Positions 48,966 to 60,549 of a stretch of 64,000 nucleotides of DNA are shown piece after piece; within the stretch, counting starts at the first letter, position 1; the number at the start of each line of letters is the position of its first letter. The notes below the pieces were generated by a model. That model was not told the origin of the DNA and did not search any database. It worked only from the letters and a program-made list of their open reading frames with translations. The translations under genes were made by a program, and so were the position numbers. Source of the DNA: Vicia villosa (Eukaryota > Streptophyta > Magnoliopsida > Fabales > Fabaceae); contig NC_081185.1 in the NCBI RefSeq assembly GCF_029867415.1, forward strand, positions 82,096,469 to 82,160,468. Reading direction: 5' to 3'.

Positions 48966-50285
48966 CTAGTACTTAGACCCGTGCGATGCACGAGTTAAAT
49001 ATTTTCTTAATAAAAAATTATTTTAAAAATACTTATAATTTACAAATTTTATTTATAGTAAAATTACGATTGTATAGATAAAATATTATTGTTATTAATA
49101 GTATACATAAAAAAAAGTGTATTTTAACTAATTTTTTTTATAAATTATAAAATAATTTGGACATTTCTAATTTATTAATCAAAAGATCAAAAAGGGGAAA
49201 GGGGCGCTCAGGGTTCCAAGAAATTTAATTATTATTTTAAAAGGAAAACAAAAGACCAAATCTAAAACTATTATGGCTGATTTATTAATCAATAATTAAA
49301 ATTTACTAATAAAATTAAATTAAATGAATAACAAATAAATAAAATAAAATAAAATATAAACTCTCCTACAAAAGGGGAAGGAGAGCCCCATTCCTTCAAA
49401 TTGTTTTTAAAAAATTTTTAACTAAATTTTTTTAAAAATTTTAATTAATAAAAACAACAAATAACCTAAAAAGGATTTAATTTTTATTTTATTTCAAAAT
49501 AATGAAAAAAAACTTAACCAAAAAAAAAAAAGAACAAAGAACCGTCAATGGTAAAAAAAGAATTATTTTGACTGATTATTATTTAATTAATGAATATACA
49601 CAACTAAATAAAAATCAAATTAAAATAAAACCAAAAAACAAAAAAATTTAAGTCTGCAAAAAATAAAAGAGAGGGCTACATGAATTTAATTTTTAATTAA
49701 GATCGTGTTTAATTAGCTTTAAAAAAGACCAAATTAAAAGCCACGTTTGTTATTTTATGAAATTCTAAGCCTTTCTTATTTTTTATTTTTGTTTTTGTTT
49801 TTTGTCTAGAAGTATTATACTATTAAGCACTATGATTATTAGTATTATTATTTGTTATTATTTACTACTGTCTCTACAAAAAATACATTAATCGATAGTT
49901 GTTTAATCAACCTAGTTAATCAATGTATGCAGTAATCATATTAATCATCCTATGTAATAATAATATTACTGGTGTGTTTCGATAAATCTATTTATTTTTT
50001 TTGAAATGAAGAGAGATTATGTGAGTTACATTTTGGAAAAAAATAAAATATGAACAAAAAAAAATACGGGTAGATATGCAAAATATGTGTATTCGCCAAT
50101 CATAATTATCTCATGTTTTTTTCATAAATTAATAAAATAAAATCATACTTAATTGACTGAATCAATTTTCATAGAAACAAAATGATACTGTCATCTTCAA
50201 ATTTAATATCATTTATAAGCCTATGATATTGTTGTTTTCTTCTTCATATTATCCATAAATGCTCTTTTACGAATAATATATTTAT

Positions 50286-50554
50286 GGCTTAAATGCACCT
50301 TTAATCCCTATAAGTTAGCAAGTTTTTGATTTTCATCCTGTAAGTTTTTTTTGTTGGTATGAGTCCCTATATCTTACTTTTTGCTTGCGGTTTAATCCCT
50401 AAAGCCAAAATCCGCAGGAAAATCTGCAGGTTTTCTTGCGAATTTTGATTTTAGGGACTAAAACAAACGCGAAAGTGAAATATAGGGACTCAGACCTACA
50501 GGGACGAAAATAAAAAACTCGCTAACTTACAGGGACCAATGGTGCATTTAAGCC
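50286..50554. mobile_element. Mutator-type MITE
   Basis: 269 bp with inverted ends ggcttaaatgcacc and a perfect 9-bp duplication tatatttat (50277-50285 and 50555-50563). The arms continue inward with tccctataagttagc, matched by its complement near 50519. The centre (aatccgcaggaaaatctgca) is the turn of the foldback. A 9-bp duplication fits the Mutator superfamily. No coding capacity. Confidence 0.88.
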
Positions 50555-51156
50555 TATATTTATTTTATAGTAAAACAACACAGTTTTAAAAATACTCTAT
50601 TTTATTTGATTTGCATATGCCTAAAATTAAAATAAAATATATCGTAAATATTAAATAATTTATTTTAATTTTTTACGAATAAGGAAATTAATTCTAATAG
50701 AGATAAAATATACACAATCTTATCTTATGATAATTATCCATAATATTTTCACATATGTTTTTTAAAAAATAAATAATTTTTTTTTTGCAGTTTTTAAGTC
50801 TTTTACCAATAATAATATAGTTATTTTATAATCAACAATATAATTATTTATTAAAAATATATTTATTTTAGAAGTATGTTGTCTAATTATTTATTAAAGA
50901 ATAGAAATTGTTAATTTTTTTTTAAGTTACCAAAAAAATCATTAAGTATTTAAATATATAATATCAATTAAGAAATTAAAATGAATATTTTTTTTAAAGT
51001 TGCTCGACATGAAATAAATAAATAAGATCTTATTTTAAAGATGACCTTCATTTCTGAGAAATGATCTATATGAAATCAATTTTTTTAATTTAGAAAACTT
51101 TTATATTTATAGATTTTGGAGAATAAAATGATAAAGATTTGAAGAGATTAAAGATA

Positions 51157-51311
51157 GTGCACTGTCAGTGTAAAACAGTTTTACACATACAACCAATCAA
51201 AATGCTTTAATTTTCCATGTAATTTTAATTTTTAAAATTAAAAATAGGATTTATTCTGATGCATGTCTCTCATTGATTGACAGTGTAAAAATATTTTACA
51301 CTATCGGTGCA
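51157..51311. mobile_element. Short MITE with tgcac...gtgtaaaa ends
   Basis: The left end tgcactgtcagtgtaaaac and the complement of the right end tgcaccgatagtgtaaaat are imperfect inverted repeats of about 29 bp. About 155 bp in total. Copies of this type are frequent in legume intergenic DNA. The duplication at the flanks is unclear. Confidence 0.65.
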
Positions 51312-52175
51312 TTTTTATTCCAAGATTAGAAATCAATGAAAGAAATTATAGAAATTAAAAGTTTAGATATAAAATTTAGTTTTTGGAAAACTTAGTTTTA
51401 TTATTCTATGTTTGGAATAATTTATAAGATTTAAAATGTAAAAAAAAAATAAAAAGTTTTAAGTAATTTAAAATTAGTTTCTCAAAATAATAATTTTTTA
51501 AAAAAAAGTTTTTTTAAAACGTTAGATTAGTTGAGGTTATTATCTATTACAGAAGTGAAAATCATTTTTCTATCATCAATTTTTATGTTAGAATTTAATA
51601 AAACAATTATGATTTTTTGTGGTAAAAATAAAAGCATTAATTTTTTAAAGCAAAAGTTCAGGAAATTTTCCTATTTAGTTTGAAAAAGTTAATGTTTTTT
51701 ACTTGGCACTCATACTATTATAATGATTTAATATGTAATTTAATTATTAATTTCCTACATATATTTGTTATTTCATTTTTAATTATTATTTTCTATAAGA
51801 GATCAATTTGATTGTATCTTTAGTTAAATAAAATTTCTATATAAGATCTATTATATTCTAATCAATTGACGATTGTATCATATATTAATTATTAGTCTCG
51901 ATATTCTAATCAATTGACGATTTTATTGATTAACGATTTTATTATATATTAATTATTAGTCTTGATGTATAATATCTGTGAGAAATCATATTAAAGGGCA
52001 TGAATTAGTTTATTACTGCAATCAATTAGTAGATTTATTATAAATGTACTGATTTTTTTTTGTGAGTGTCATACGTTATTATAATAGTAAATGTTATAGT
52101 TAAAAATAAATATATTTTCGTTTCTTAAATACATATTTATAAATATAATTACAATTATTAAAAGTTCAAATTTTA

Positions 52176-52177
<2 letters not shown>

Positions 52178-52257
<80 letters not shown>
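52178..52257. repeat. TA microsatellite
   Basis: About 40 uninterrupted (ta) units abutting the compound foldback at 52258. Confidence 0.98.
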
Positions 52258-52259
<2 letters not shown>

Positions 52260-52810
52260 GGACGACTCAGGTGAGAACACTTGGTTATTAAGAGAAATGA
52301 GAACAATGAATCACGACCATTAAATTTTGATTTTGTTGATTTTAATGGACTGAATTGGTTTCTCTTTCTATGATCCATAATATTTATTTTAAATCAACAT
52401 AGAAAGAGATTATGGGTGAATCTTTTTTTTCTCTTTCCTACATCATTTATTTCGAAATGTAGGAGAGAGAAAAAAAAGATTCACCCACAATCTCCACCAT
52501 TTATTTTAAAATTCAATGGTTCAGATTCATTCTCACATTCTCATATAAATATGTCATTCTCATATGATACGCCCTCTGAACCAGGGCATATCATATGAGA
52601 AAGCTTCTTTATATGAGAATGTGAGAATGAATCTGAACCATTGAATTTTAAAATAAATGGTGGAAATTATGTCTGAATCTTTTTTTCTCTCTCCTACATT
52701 TTGAAATAAATGATGTAGGAGAGAGAGAAAAAAAAGATTCACCCATAATCTCCACCATTTATTTTAAAATTCAATGGTTCAGATTCATTCTCACATTCTC
52801 ATATAAAGAT
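52258..52810. mobile_element. Compound foldback element
   Basis: A 55-bp segment (caccatttattttaaaattc...ctcatata) occurs forward at 52494-52550, inverted at 52611-52666 and forward again at 52752-52806. Two hairpins built on gattcaccc and aggagagag are at about 52420-52490 and 52670-52745. The innermost loop has tacgccctctgaaccagggc. This suggests one foldback inserted into, or duplicated within, another. It follows directly on a TA array, as do the two other foldbacks in the window. No coding capacity. Confidence 0.75.
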
Positions 52811-53510
52811 TCCCATATAGTATTAAATTATTGAAATACTAATACACAAAATTTTATAAGAAATATTTCTAATATGTTAAAAACTATTTATTATTGCGTA
52901 TTTTTTGAAATGATCACAAAGCTTCCACTAAAAATAAAACATTGTGTGAAAAGTTATGGAACAATAAAAACAGATGGAGTGGTCATAAAATCTGATGAAA
53001 AAACTAATGAAAAAAGTTTATTAAAAAATCAATAACAACTTAAAAAATGATGAAAACAAAGAAAAAATAAAACAGTAGCAATGTAAAAAGATGGAAATAA
53101 TCGACAATTTGAAAATCCAATTTGATTGGAAGAAATTTGCAGGAACCGAAAAGGATGAAAACATGAAAATGATTATTGTTTGCAGACCGGATACGATGCA
53201 TTTTGGGTTACTGTAATAACAGAAAAATCTAAAATCCAAATAACACCTAAAAAAATTCGATGAAGGAAGAAGATGAATGAAGAAGAACATAAAACCCTAT
53301 TAACAAAATCGAAAAATAAAAACAGCGTGCATCAATGGCATCATGAAGTGAAATTGAAGAAGAAGAAACAGTTAAATGAAAAAAAAGTTAAACTCACGTA
53401 TAAGAATTGGACAATGCATTCATCTCTTCATGTGGGTTCTTCTTATAGAGGCTGCATTTGATGTGCATTAGAAACATGTCGAGCCTTTACCACTTCTGAT
53501 GCAGAGTGAT

Positions 53511-53621
53511 GATAATGATAAGAAGCGTTGGAAGTGATGTGATGAGTGATAATGATAAGAAGCGTTGGAAGTGATGTGATGAGTGATAATGATAAGAAGC
53601 TTTGTAAGTGATGTGATAAGT
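53511..53621. repeat. 37-bp tandem array, three copies
   Basis: Units start at 53511, 53548 and 53585 with gataatgataagaagc and contain gaagtgatgtgatgagt. The first two are identical; the third has small changes (ctttgtaag). It lies about 75 bp inside the 5' end of the candidate Helitron. Confidence 0.95.
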
Positions 53622-53697
53622 AAAAATCCGCCTCATCTGTGTGAAAGAGTGTATGGGGAAAACCAATTTCTTTTCTTATTATTATACGAGTAGCAGA

Positions 53698-54609
53698 TTT
53701 ATTTGATCTTCCCCATATCCTTTCATATAAGAAGATAATTATTTTAAATAAAAAACCTAAGGTAAATAATTAATAAAAAGATAATTATTTTTTATATAAA
53801 ATAATTTTTTTTAGGAAGTTTGTAGAACATTAACTTGATGTCAGCATAACAGTTGTCAAAATAGCCCAAAAATTCATTTTACTTTATTATTATGTATGAT
53901 GATCATACCTAATAAAAAGTAATTTTTCAAAAATATTAAAACAACGAAATAAGAACAAAAATTAAAATAACATATATTTATAATGCAGTCAAACAAACAA
54001 AATCACAAAGATTTAAACCAAAAATTGAAATGTTTCCAATAATTAATTAAAATTTTAAACTAATAGTATATTGTGCGATGTAATAAAACTCAGTGGTTTT
54101 TTTTTTATTTAATTTCTCAAGTTGTACATGTTAACTCTTCTTTGACTTAATTGAAAATCAGAGTAAAAAAGATTTACATTTTTATTTATTTATTTTATAT
54201 TTTAAATGAAAATTTTAAAAAACTTTTAAATTTAAATGTTTATAAAAAAATAATATTAAATCAATAGCAATATTAAATGTTTCAAGAAATATATTAATTA
54301 ATTATTGTTGAGATTGAAAATAATTAGAAAAACATCAAAAAATGCTTCAAATGATATTCAAAATTACGAATAATCAAATAAACGTTTCTAAGAAATATAT
54401 TAATTAATCATAAATGCTTCAAATAAATAAAAATGACATTTCTTAAATATTATAAATGACATTCGACAAATTAAATAATAAATTATATATAAAAATTGCA
54501 AATATTAAAATAAAGTAATAAAAAATTAAAAATATTTAAATGCATTTATTTATTTTAACTTTTCATACATCTTTTATACTTTCTCTAAATTTCTTTTCAA
54601 TATTTTACA
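53698..54609. other. AT-rich interval upstream of the defensin-like gene
   Basis: Strings such as aagaaatatattaattaat recur (about 54285 and 54390). No gene is supported. The last 100 bp should contain the promoter of the gene that follows. Confidence 0.5.
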
Positions 54610-54617
54610 TATATAAA
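54610..54617 (+). promoter_or_regulatory. TATA box of the defensin-like gene
   Basis: TATATAAA ends 55 nt before the start codon, which would place the transcript start near 54640-54650 with a short 5' untranslated region. Confidence 0.6.
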
Positions 54618-54672
54618 GAACATGTAAGTCTTAAATCTACAAGAGAAATAATATAAGATAAAATTTTGAACA

Positions 54673-55018
54673 ATGGCTTGCGTTTATATCAATCGATCTT
54701 ATTTTGGTTTGATTTTAGTTATTTTTATGATTTTGTTTTCAGGTAATGAGTAAACGTATTTTATTTTTTGAATTTACTTCAAATACAATAAACAAACTCA
54801 AATATTCTTTAAAAAAAACTAACACAAACCTAAATCAAATTTATTTTATTGTAGGATTATCGAGTGGTGAATATAGTCTTTTGGATTTAAAATGTCAAGA
54901 TGGTGATTGCACTTCAGATTTAGAATGCTATCGAGAGTGTTATGGAGAAGGCTTTAAGTATGGTGGTACATGCTATAAAATTAATCCTAAGACTGTGCGT
55001 TGTTGTTGTCGTGAATGA
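54673..55018 (+). CDS. Defensin-like secreted cysteine-rich peptide, two exons, 77 residues
   Basis: Exon 1 is 54673-54742 and exon 2 is 54855-55018, with a 112-bp GT...AG intron in phase 1. Exon 1 encodes almost exactly a signal peptide (basic start, then FGLILVIFMILFS). Exon 2 encodes the mature peptide with eight cysteines spaced C-x4-C-x5-C-x3-C-x10-C-x9-C-C-C, ending CCCRE. The short intron after the signal-peptide exon, the small size and the C-x3-C pair are the normal build of plant defensin-like (DEFL/LCR) genes. Legume nodule-specific NCR peptides share this structure but have four or six cysteines, so this is closer to the 8-cysteine DEFL group. It would be secreted, with four predicted disulfides. 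The target is unknown. A TATA box and AATAAA signal fit around it. It appears intact. Confidence 0.85.
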
Positions 55019-55036
55019 TGAGTCATTGTATGAATC

Positions 55037-55042
55037 AATAAA
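55037..55042 (+). terminator. Poly(A) signal of the defensin-like gene
   Basis: AATAAA lies 18 nt after the stop codon, a close but workable distance. Confidence 0.6.
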
Positions 55043-55498
55043 AGAGATATCTTAAGTATGTTGAATTAAAGTTTGTAAGGGAATATATTATGAAATAAAA
55101 GATATCTTTTAACTTGATTAATATATACAAGTCATTGTTTATTATAAGATGGTTAAATATGTTTAAGTTCTTATAAAATTATGCATTTTCACTTTTAATC
55201 TTTTAAAAAAAAATGGTTCAAAAATTATCCTCTTAATTTTTAGCGTCCATATTTTTTATTTCTATTGTTTATTCTCTTTAACGGAAGTTGACGCGACACA
55301 CCACGCTGCATGTCGTCAACTTCTTGTTTTATTAGAAAGAAAACTTGAGATCGTAGGGTTACAAACCTCCCTAAATTAATTTTTTTTTTCATTTTCAACT
55401 TGCTCATCTCCTTCTCCTTCATCTCTTGTCAAGCTGAAGACCATTAAACTAGACCATCAAACTGACTAAATCTTTTTTTCATCATAATGATTTCAAGT

Positions 55499-56262
55499 CT
55501 TTTTTTTTTTTTTAAATAAGGCTTCATTGAAACAAAGAAACAGAACAAAAAAGAGCAGGGGAGACTATACCAAAACCCTCTCAAGAAAAAGAGAACCTAA
55601 AGAACGGCAGACCGAACCTATTCTTTACAAAATCTGCTCGTAAAAAAATAGGAATGCAATTATAGTTAGTGTATCCTGATACCGTTAACTCAATATTTGC
55701 CAAAGTATTCGCACAGCTATTCCCTTCTCTGAAAATATGAGAAGCCACAAAATCCATACTGTTAGTGATATTAACACAGTTGACCCACCTATTTCGCACC
55801 TGCCAAGGAATCTTGAAAGGAGGAGAAAAAGCACGAACCACCGCCAAAGAGTCAGATTCTAACAAAATCTTGCGCCAACCCTTCTCATGAGCGAACTCAA
55901 TGGCTAACATAGCACCTGTGAGTTCGGCTATGAGAGAGTTAGACACACCTAAAAAAACTAGCAAAAGCTCCCAAAATTCTACCGTCAAAGTCTCTAGCGA
56001 GACCCCCACAAGCAGAGGGCCCCGGGTTCCCCGAGGAGGCACCATCACAGTTAAGCTTAATCCATCTTAAAGGGGGAGGCTTCCAAATGACTTCCACGAT
56101 TTTCGGGGCACAGGGAGGTTGAATCACAATCCTAAAAGACTTCAAAATCTCAAAATCATCAATATTTAAGAAAGACGGAATATTGCTAAGATTGCCGGCT
56201 AACCCGCAAGCTGAGACAACACCGGCCAAAGAAACATTCACTATGAAGTAAATAACCAAATG
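55499..56262 (-). pseudogene. 5'-truncated LINE with RNase H domain
   Basis: The minus-strand 3' end is an A-tract (complement of the t-run at 55499-55514) after tttcaatgaagccttattta. Upstream, two overlapping frames (56259-55939 and 56048-55581), joined by a frameshift, give an RNase H domain: WIKLNCDGASSGNPGPSACG (first Asp), ELTGAMLAIEFA (Glu), LLESDSLAVVRA (Asp), then ASHIFREGNSCANTLAN (His; the usual last Asp is Asn). This is the tail of a plant LINE reverse transcriptase. Upstream RT domains are missing. It is enclosed by the inverted arms at 55175-57150. Confidence 0.75.
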
Positions 56263-56999
56263 AAGAAAAGTATCATAATTGTTTTGTCAAACATAAAAAA
56301 AACAGTGACAAGAAAACACCAATCCAACACCATACAAAAAATCACATGAAGAACATAAATTCTAAAGTTTCTATACCTTCATGGATTACACCCCATTCTC
56401 TCTCTTGTAGCTATACAACTAAAACCTTTCATTTTCTCTCTTATAGCTATACAACTAAAACCTTTCGTGTCCATGATAAAATCAATGTTTTACGCACGGA
56501 GTTTGACGAAATTGGAAGACAGTAGAAACAAACTACCAATACATGGGTAGTATGTGTTTGATAACATTGTTCTTTCATCCAAATAATATAGCAATTAATT
56601 AATGTCAAAAGGGTAAGAAAATATTTCCAGCTCAGCATCCGTCACAAAGCAGGTTATCTGCATAATTGAAACACACAATTATCACTAGTTGATGCATGCA
56701 ACAATATATATACTGTACATTGATATTTTAAAATAATAAACCATGTTTTAACCAAAACATTCCAATCGTGAATTCAACGTGGTTGTTGATGTTTCCTCCA
56801 ATTCAATACGAAACCTTCTAAGAAAAAAATTTTGCCACTCAAAGCCATTTCTTTACAAATACAAACCCTCATCCCAGCTTGAAAAATAGGATACTCAAAT
56901 TGTAGGTTGAAACACACATTTAAAGAAATTATTTGAGTCAATCAGAAATTATATGGAGATTTGAAATCCCCACAATTTTTAGTTTTTTTTTTAAATTTG
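56263..56999. other. Interval inside the inverted-arm element
   Basis: A near-perfect 40-bp direct repeat containing tatagctatacaactaaaacctttc occurs at about 56404-56465 (attctctctcttgtagc... and tttctctcttatagc...). No gene is supported. Confidence 0.5.
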
Positions 57000-57159
57000 T
57001 TTCATTATTGACTTTAAGTGACGTGACGTACAACGTGACGCGTCATGATAGCTTTCGGTAGAGGAAATAGTTGGCAGAGACCAAAAATGTGGATGATAAA
57101 TATTAAGAGAAAGATTCTTTAACAAATTTTTTTTGAGAGATTAAAAGTATGGATTGTGT

Positions 57160-57690
57160 TATGGTTACAAAACACAACAACAGTAAAACAATAAATGAAA
57201 TGGAATCAAGTTCAATTTATTGAAGATGATAATGGTTACTCTAAGAGCAAATACAATTAGAGTAAACTTTAGGAAATCTAAATGCAGTACAGTGGAATAT
57301 TGAGCAACAATAGAGGTCTTGACAGAAGGAAAATATTCTGTGAGAGAGAGAAAGAAGTTCTAGAATCTCCAATCATTGTCTGCCAGTCACAATCTCATTC
57401 TTTCTATTTAAGCACAAAATCTTTCAATTGTTTGTTAGCCACCTTGGCCCTGGTACTAAATCTCGTAGCCTTTTTTTTTTTTTCCGGATTTGATGTCATA
57501 TGTCCCTACTGAATAGCTGAATTTGTTGTTTTCTGCACAATGTCACTTCCGTCCTCATTATTTTGTCTAATTCCTTTTGTATCCCTCACAATACCAACCC
57601 CATTAAGAACAACCTTGTCCTCAAGGACAAGGTTGAGAGAAGGGTAATTGGCTTGCATAGTTAAACAATCCTCCCAAGTGTAACAAATAA
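57160..57690 (-). pseudogene. Ty3/gypsy 3' end (pol tail and LTR part)
   Basis: On the minus strand near 57690-57590 the frame reads TWEDC, then NLEDKVVLNGVGIV, which matches the very end of pol (after the chromodomain) in several legume gypsy elements. The following sequence, starting tgtgagggatac near 57594 and containing aataaattgaac near 57220, has the look of a 3' LTR. It adjoins the copia LTR on its left. The far end is undefined. Confidence 0.5.
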
Positions 57691-57932
57691 TGAAGAAGGA
57701 GAATTAGAATAATGTCAGCTGTCCAATTTAGATTGACCTTAGCTTAGTTTAGTTAGTTACTTATTCTGCTAAGTTTGTTGTAGTTTGTTCCAAGCTATAT
57801 ATACTTGTCTAACTAATGTAACTAACTGTCTCTTAAGCATGAATAACATAAACTCTTTTTTTTCTACTGATCTCCTTCATCTTCTTGCTGGTTATTCAAG
57901 TTCTTCATCAATGGTGTCTACCATTGCTTAGA

Positions 57933-57944
57933 TGGTATCAGAGC
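57933..57944 (+). other. Primer binding site, initiator tRNA-Met type
   Basis: TGGTATCAGAGC followed by agg, in the expected place between LTR and gag of the copia element. Confidence 0.85.
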
Positions 57945-58173
57945 AGGTTCGGCCAGCTCTGTTTCCGCTGCGTACAATACCTAAAGTTGCTTATAGATTT
58001 GAGTCTATTTGTTTTGATCTGATTCTTCTTGAATTAGTTTTTGTGTTTCGATTCTTTCTTAAAACCATCGTCTTGATCAGTTTTCGATTTCGATTCTTTC
58101 TCGAAATCGATTTCCGTTCATTGGCGTTGATTCTTCTTTCTGTTGAAGATTCACATTTGATTGAACCCTAATC

Positions 58174-59720
58174 ATGACAAGAAACAATGGTGGAAGTGCT
58201 CAAGTTGTTGATACGCTTGATCCATACTATGTTCATCCATCTGAAAATTCATCAACCGTGTGCGTAACACCAGTACTATCAGGAGAAAATTATCATGCTT
58301 GGTCTATCAAGATGAAACGAGCATTGGCCATGAAAAACAAGTATCAATTTGTTGATGGATCCATAGAAGTTCCAGATGTTAGTGATCTCAACTACAGAGC
58401 ATGGCAGCGATGTAACAATCTGATACACACTTGGATTATCAATTCCATTAATCCATCAATTGCACAAAGTATTGTGTTCATTGATAATGCAATTGATATG
58501 TGGAATGACCTTAAAGATAGGTTTATGAGAGGTGATAGGATACGAGTTGCACAATTTACCAAGAAATTTCAAATCTGAAACAAGGAACTAACAAGGTTTC
58601 AGATTATTTCACTGAGTTGAGAAGTCTATGGGAGGAATTTGATCAGTACAGGCCTATGCCTAATTGTACTTGCAGAGTAACTTGTACATGCTTAGCTATG
58701 AGGGATAGTCGTGCTTATAGAGCAGAAGACAGAATTATCCAATTCCTGATCGGTTTGAATGAAGAATATCATGGAGTTGTATCTCAAGTCTTGTTGATGG
58801 ATCCCTTACCTCAAATAAACAAAGTATTTTCAATGGTGATGCAGCAAGAAAGGAAGATTTGTGGAGGAATTTCTATTGGATATAAATCAGTTGATGATAG
58901 CTCGGGAATGGTGAATGCAGCTGAATCAAATAAACAGACTGGTAATGGCAGAGGTAGAGGAAATTTTAATGGAGATGGCCATAGAGGAGGTCATAGTTCA
59001 GGAAGAGGAAGAGGAAATGTAAAAGTTTGCACATATTATGGAAAGACAAGCCACATTGTTGACAGTTGCTATAAAAAGCATGGATATCCACCAAGCTTTG
59101 GAAGAGGTAGTGGAACAAATTCTTATGCAAATCAAGTTGCTGCAGAAGAACCAGATAGCAACTGTACTGAAGCATCAACAAGTGACAACATGACCCTGAA
59201 AAAGGAACAATATCAAAACCTGATGAGCTTACTTGAGAAGAGCACAAGCTCTATCAATTTAACAAAAGGAGGTAAACCTTTTCTTGCTAATTTTAGCTAT
59301 AATAGTAAGGCTAACTGGATTATGGATACTAGAGCTACACACCATATTTTCCATGATCTCAATTGGTATGTGAAGTATGGTGATATTAAACCTATAGTTG
59401 TTAATCTACCAAATGGGAATTCCATAACATCAAAAATATGTGGTAGTGTGAAACTGTCTAACAAGCTTACTATAAACAATGTCCTTTTCTTGCCTCAATT
59501 TGAAGCGAACTTGATTTCAGTTTCAAAACTATGTACAGAACATGACTGTCAACTTGTTTTTGAAACTAATCAGTGTGTGATACAGGCAAAGAAGGATTTA
59601 AAGAGGATTGGTTTGGCTAAAGAAATTGATGGTCTTTACTACTTGGGAGCATATGAGCCACATAAAGAGAGCAACACAGCAGGACATGTCTCAAGTATTG
59701 CTGTCAACAGCAATAAAGAA
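58174..59720 (+). pseudogene. Copia gag and protease, frameshifted, active-site mutated
   Basis: Starts at ATG 58174 (MTRNNGGSAQVVD). The first frame runs to 58578 and has the copia gag domain (SGENYHAWSIKMKRAL; YRAWQRCNNLIHTWI). A one-base shift near 58560 moves it to the frame open to 59753 (QEISNLKQGTNKVSDYF; then a Gly/Arg-rich linker). The zinc knuckle reads CTYYGKTSHIVDSC, so its second cysteine is tyrosine. The protease site reads WIMDTRATHHI, where the family has DTG, a change expected to destroy activity. The GAG-pre-integrase region begins near 59630 and is cut at 59721 by the solo LTR. Confidence 0.9.
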
Positions 59721-60518
59721 CGTAACACCCTTCTAAACCCCCGCAGAAATTAATAATTAAATCAGAGTAACATGCAAACAAGGGTGCCACACTTAAAATA
59801 AAATAAACATCATCGGACATATGTCATGCATTCACTAAGGAACATTTCATTATAACTCATAATTCATAATATATCATGTTGACACAGCGGAATAACCTCA
59901 TCAAATTACATCACAACATCGATGTATTAATCCTCAAATAAATTAAACAAAAATAGAGTATCATCATAAACTCTAAACTAGCATTCCCCCAGTGTTACAA
60001 TATTAGAGCATGACACCTGACGCTATACTAACACCCTGACTTATGAGCTAATCCTCACCAAGTCGAAAGCCGCTATCCTCAATCTGAAAAATATAGTGTA
60101 AGGGTGAGTCTCATTCGCAATTAACAAATATTATTGCATTATAAATAACAACACATCAATAGTTATATTATTCACCCAATCCATCTATATTTAGATAATC
60201 CATCATCACACAAAACACACAACACCAATCATAACAATGAAGTACATTCAGTCATGTTATCAAATTCATGCATATGGATGCAACTGACTCTATGCATGTG
60301 GTACCAAACATCATCAATGGGAATAACCCACCGACCGATCTATCATCATCCAGATACGGCCCTGCCAGCACAAATTCCACACAATGGGAATTCTGCCCTT
60401 CACTGAATCCTCTCATCATTAGGATTCAGCCCTCATCAATGTTTATGAATGCATGCAAACATATATACAACATAATTTCATCATCATCATTCTATGAGTA
60501 CCGTCATCCTATACTCAT

Positions 60519-60549
<31 letters not shown>

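Larger units (their letters stand above)
48966..53697 (-). mobile_element. Candidate Helitron, non-autonomous
   Basis: On the minus strand the right-hand end starts TCTGCTACTCGTATAATAAT at 53697, preceded by A, and the left-hand end finishes with a hairpin (cgtgcatcgcacg), then ggtctaagtaCTAG at 48966, followed by T. A 5' TC, a 3' hairpin about 10 nt before CTRR, and insertion between A and T are the Helitron signature. The 4.7-kb body has no Rep/helicase coding and has collected MITEs (50286-50554, 51157-51311, 52258-52810). The two ends were paired by eye only, so they could belong to different elements. Confidence 0.5.
55175..57150. mobile_element. Element with long inverted arms around a LINE fragment
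   Basis: The left arm (about 55181-55320: acttttaatcttttaaaaaa..., tagcgtccatattttt, then ttgacgcgacac) and the complement of the right arm (about 57000-57145: acttttaatctctcaaaaaa..., tatcatccacatttttgg, then tcatgacgcgtcac) align over roughly 140 bp. Both arms carry tgacgcg-type strings at their inner ends. The outer ends diverge and no target duplication was found, so full boundaries are uncertain. It may be a Mutator-like element or a large foldback. Confidence 0.5.

Noticed and set aside
55499..56290. Target duplication for the LINE based on a shared atcataat string
   Set aside because: The left string is separated from the t-tract by about 11 bp, so the two copies do not border the element.
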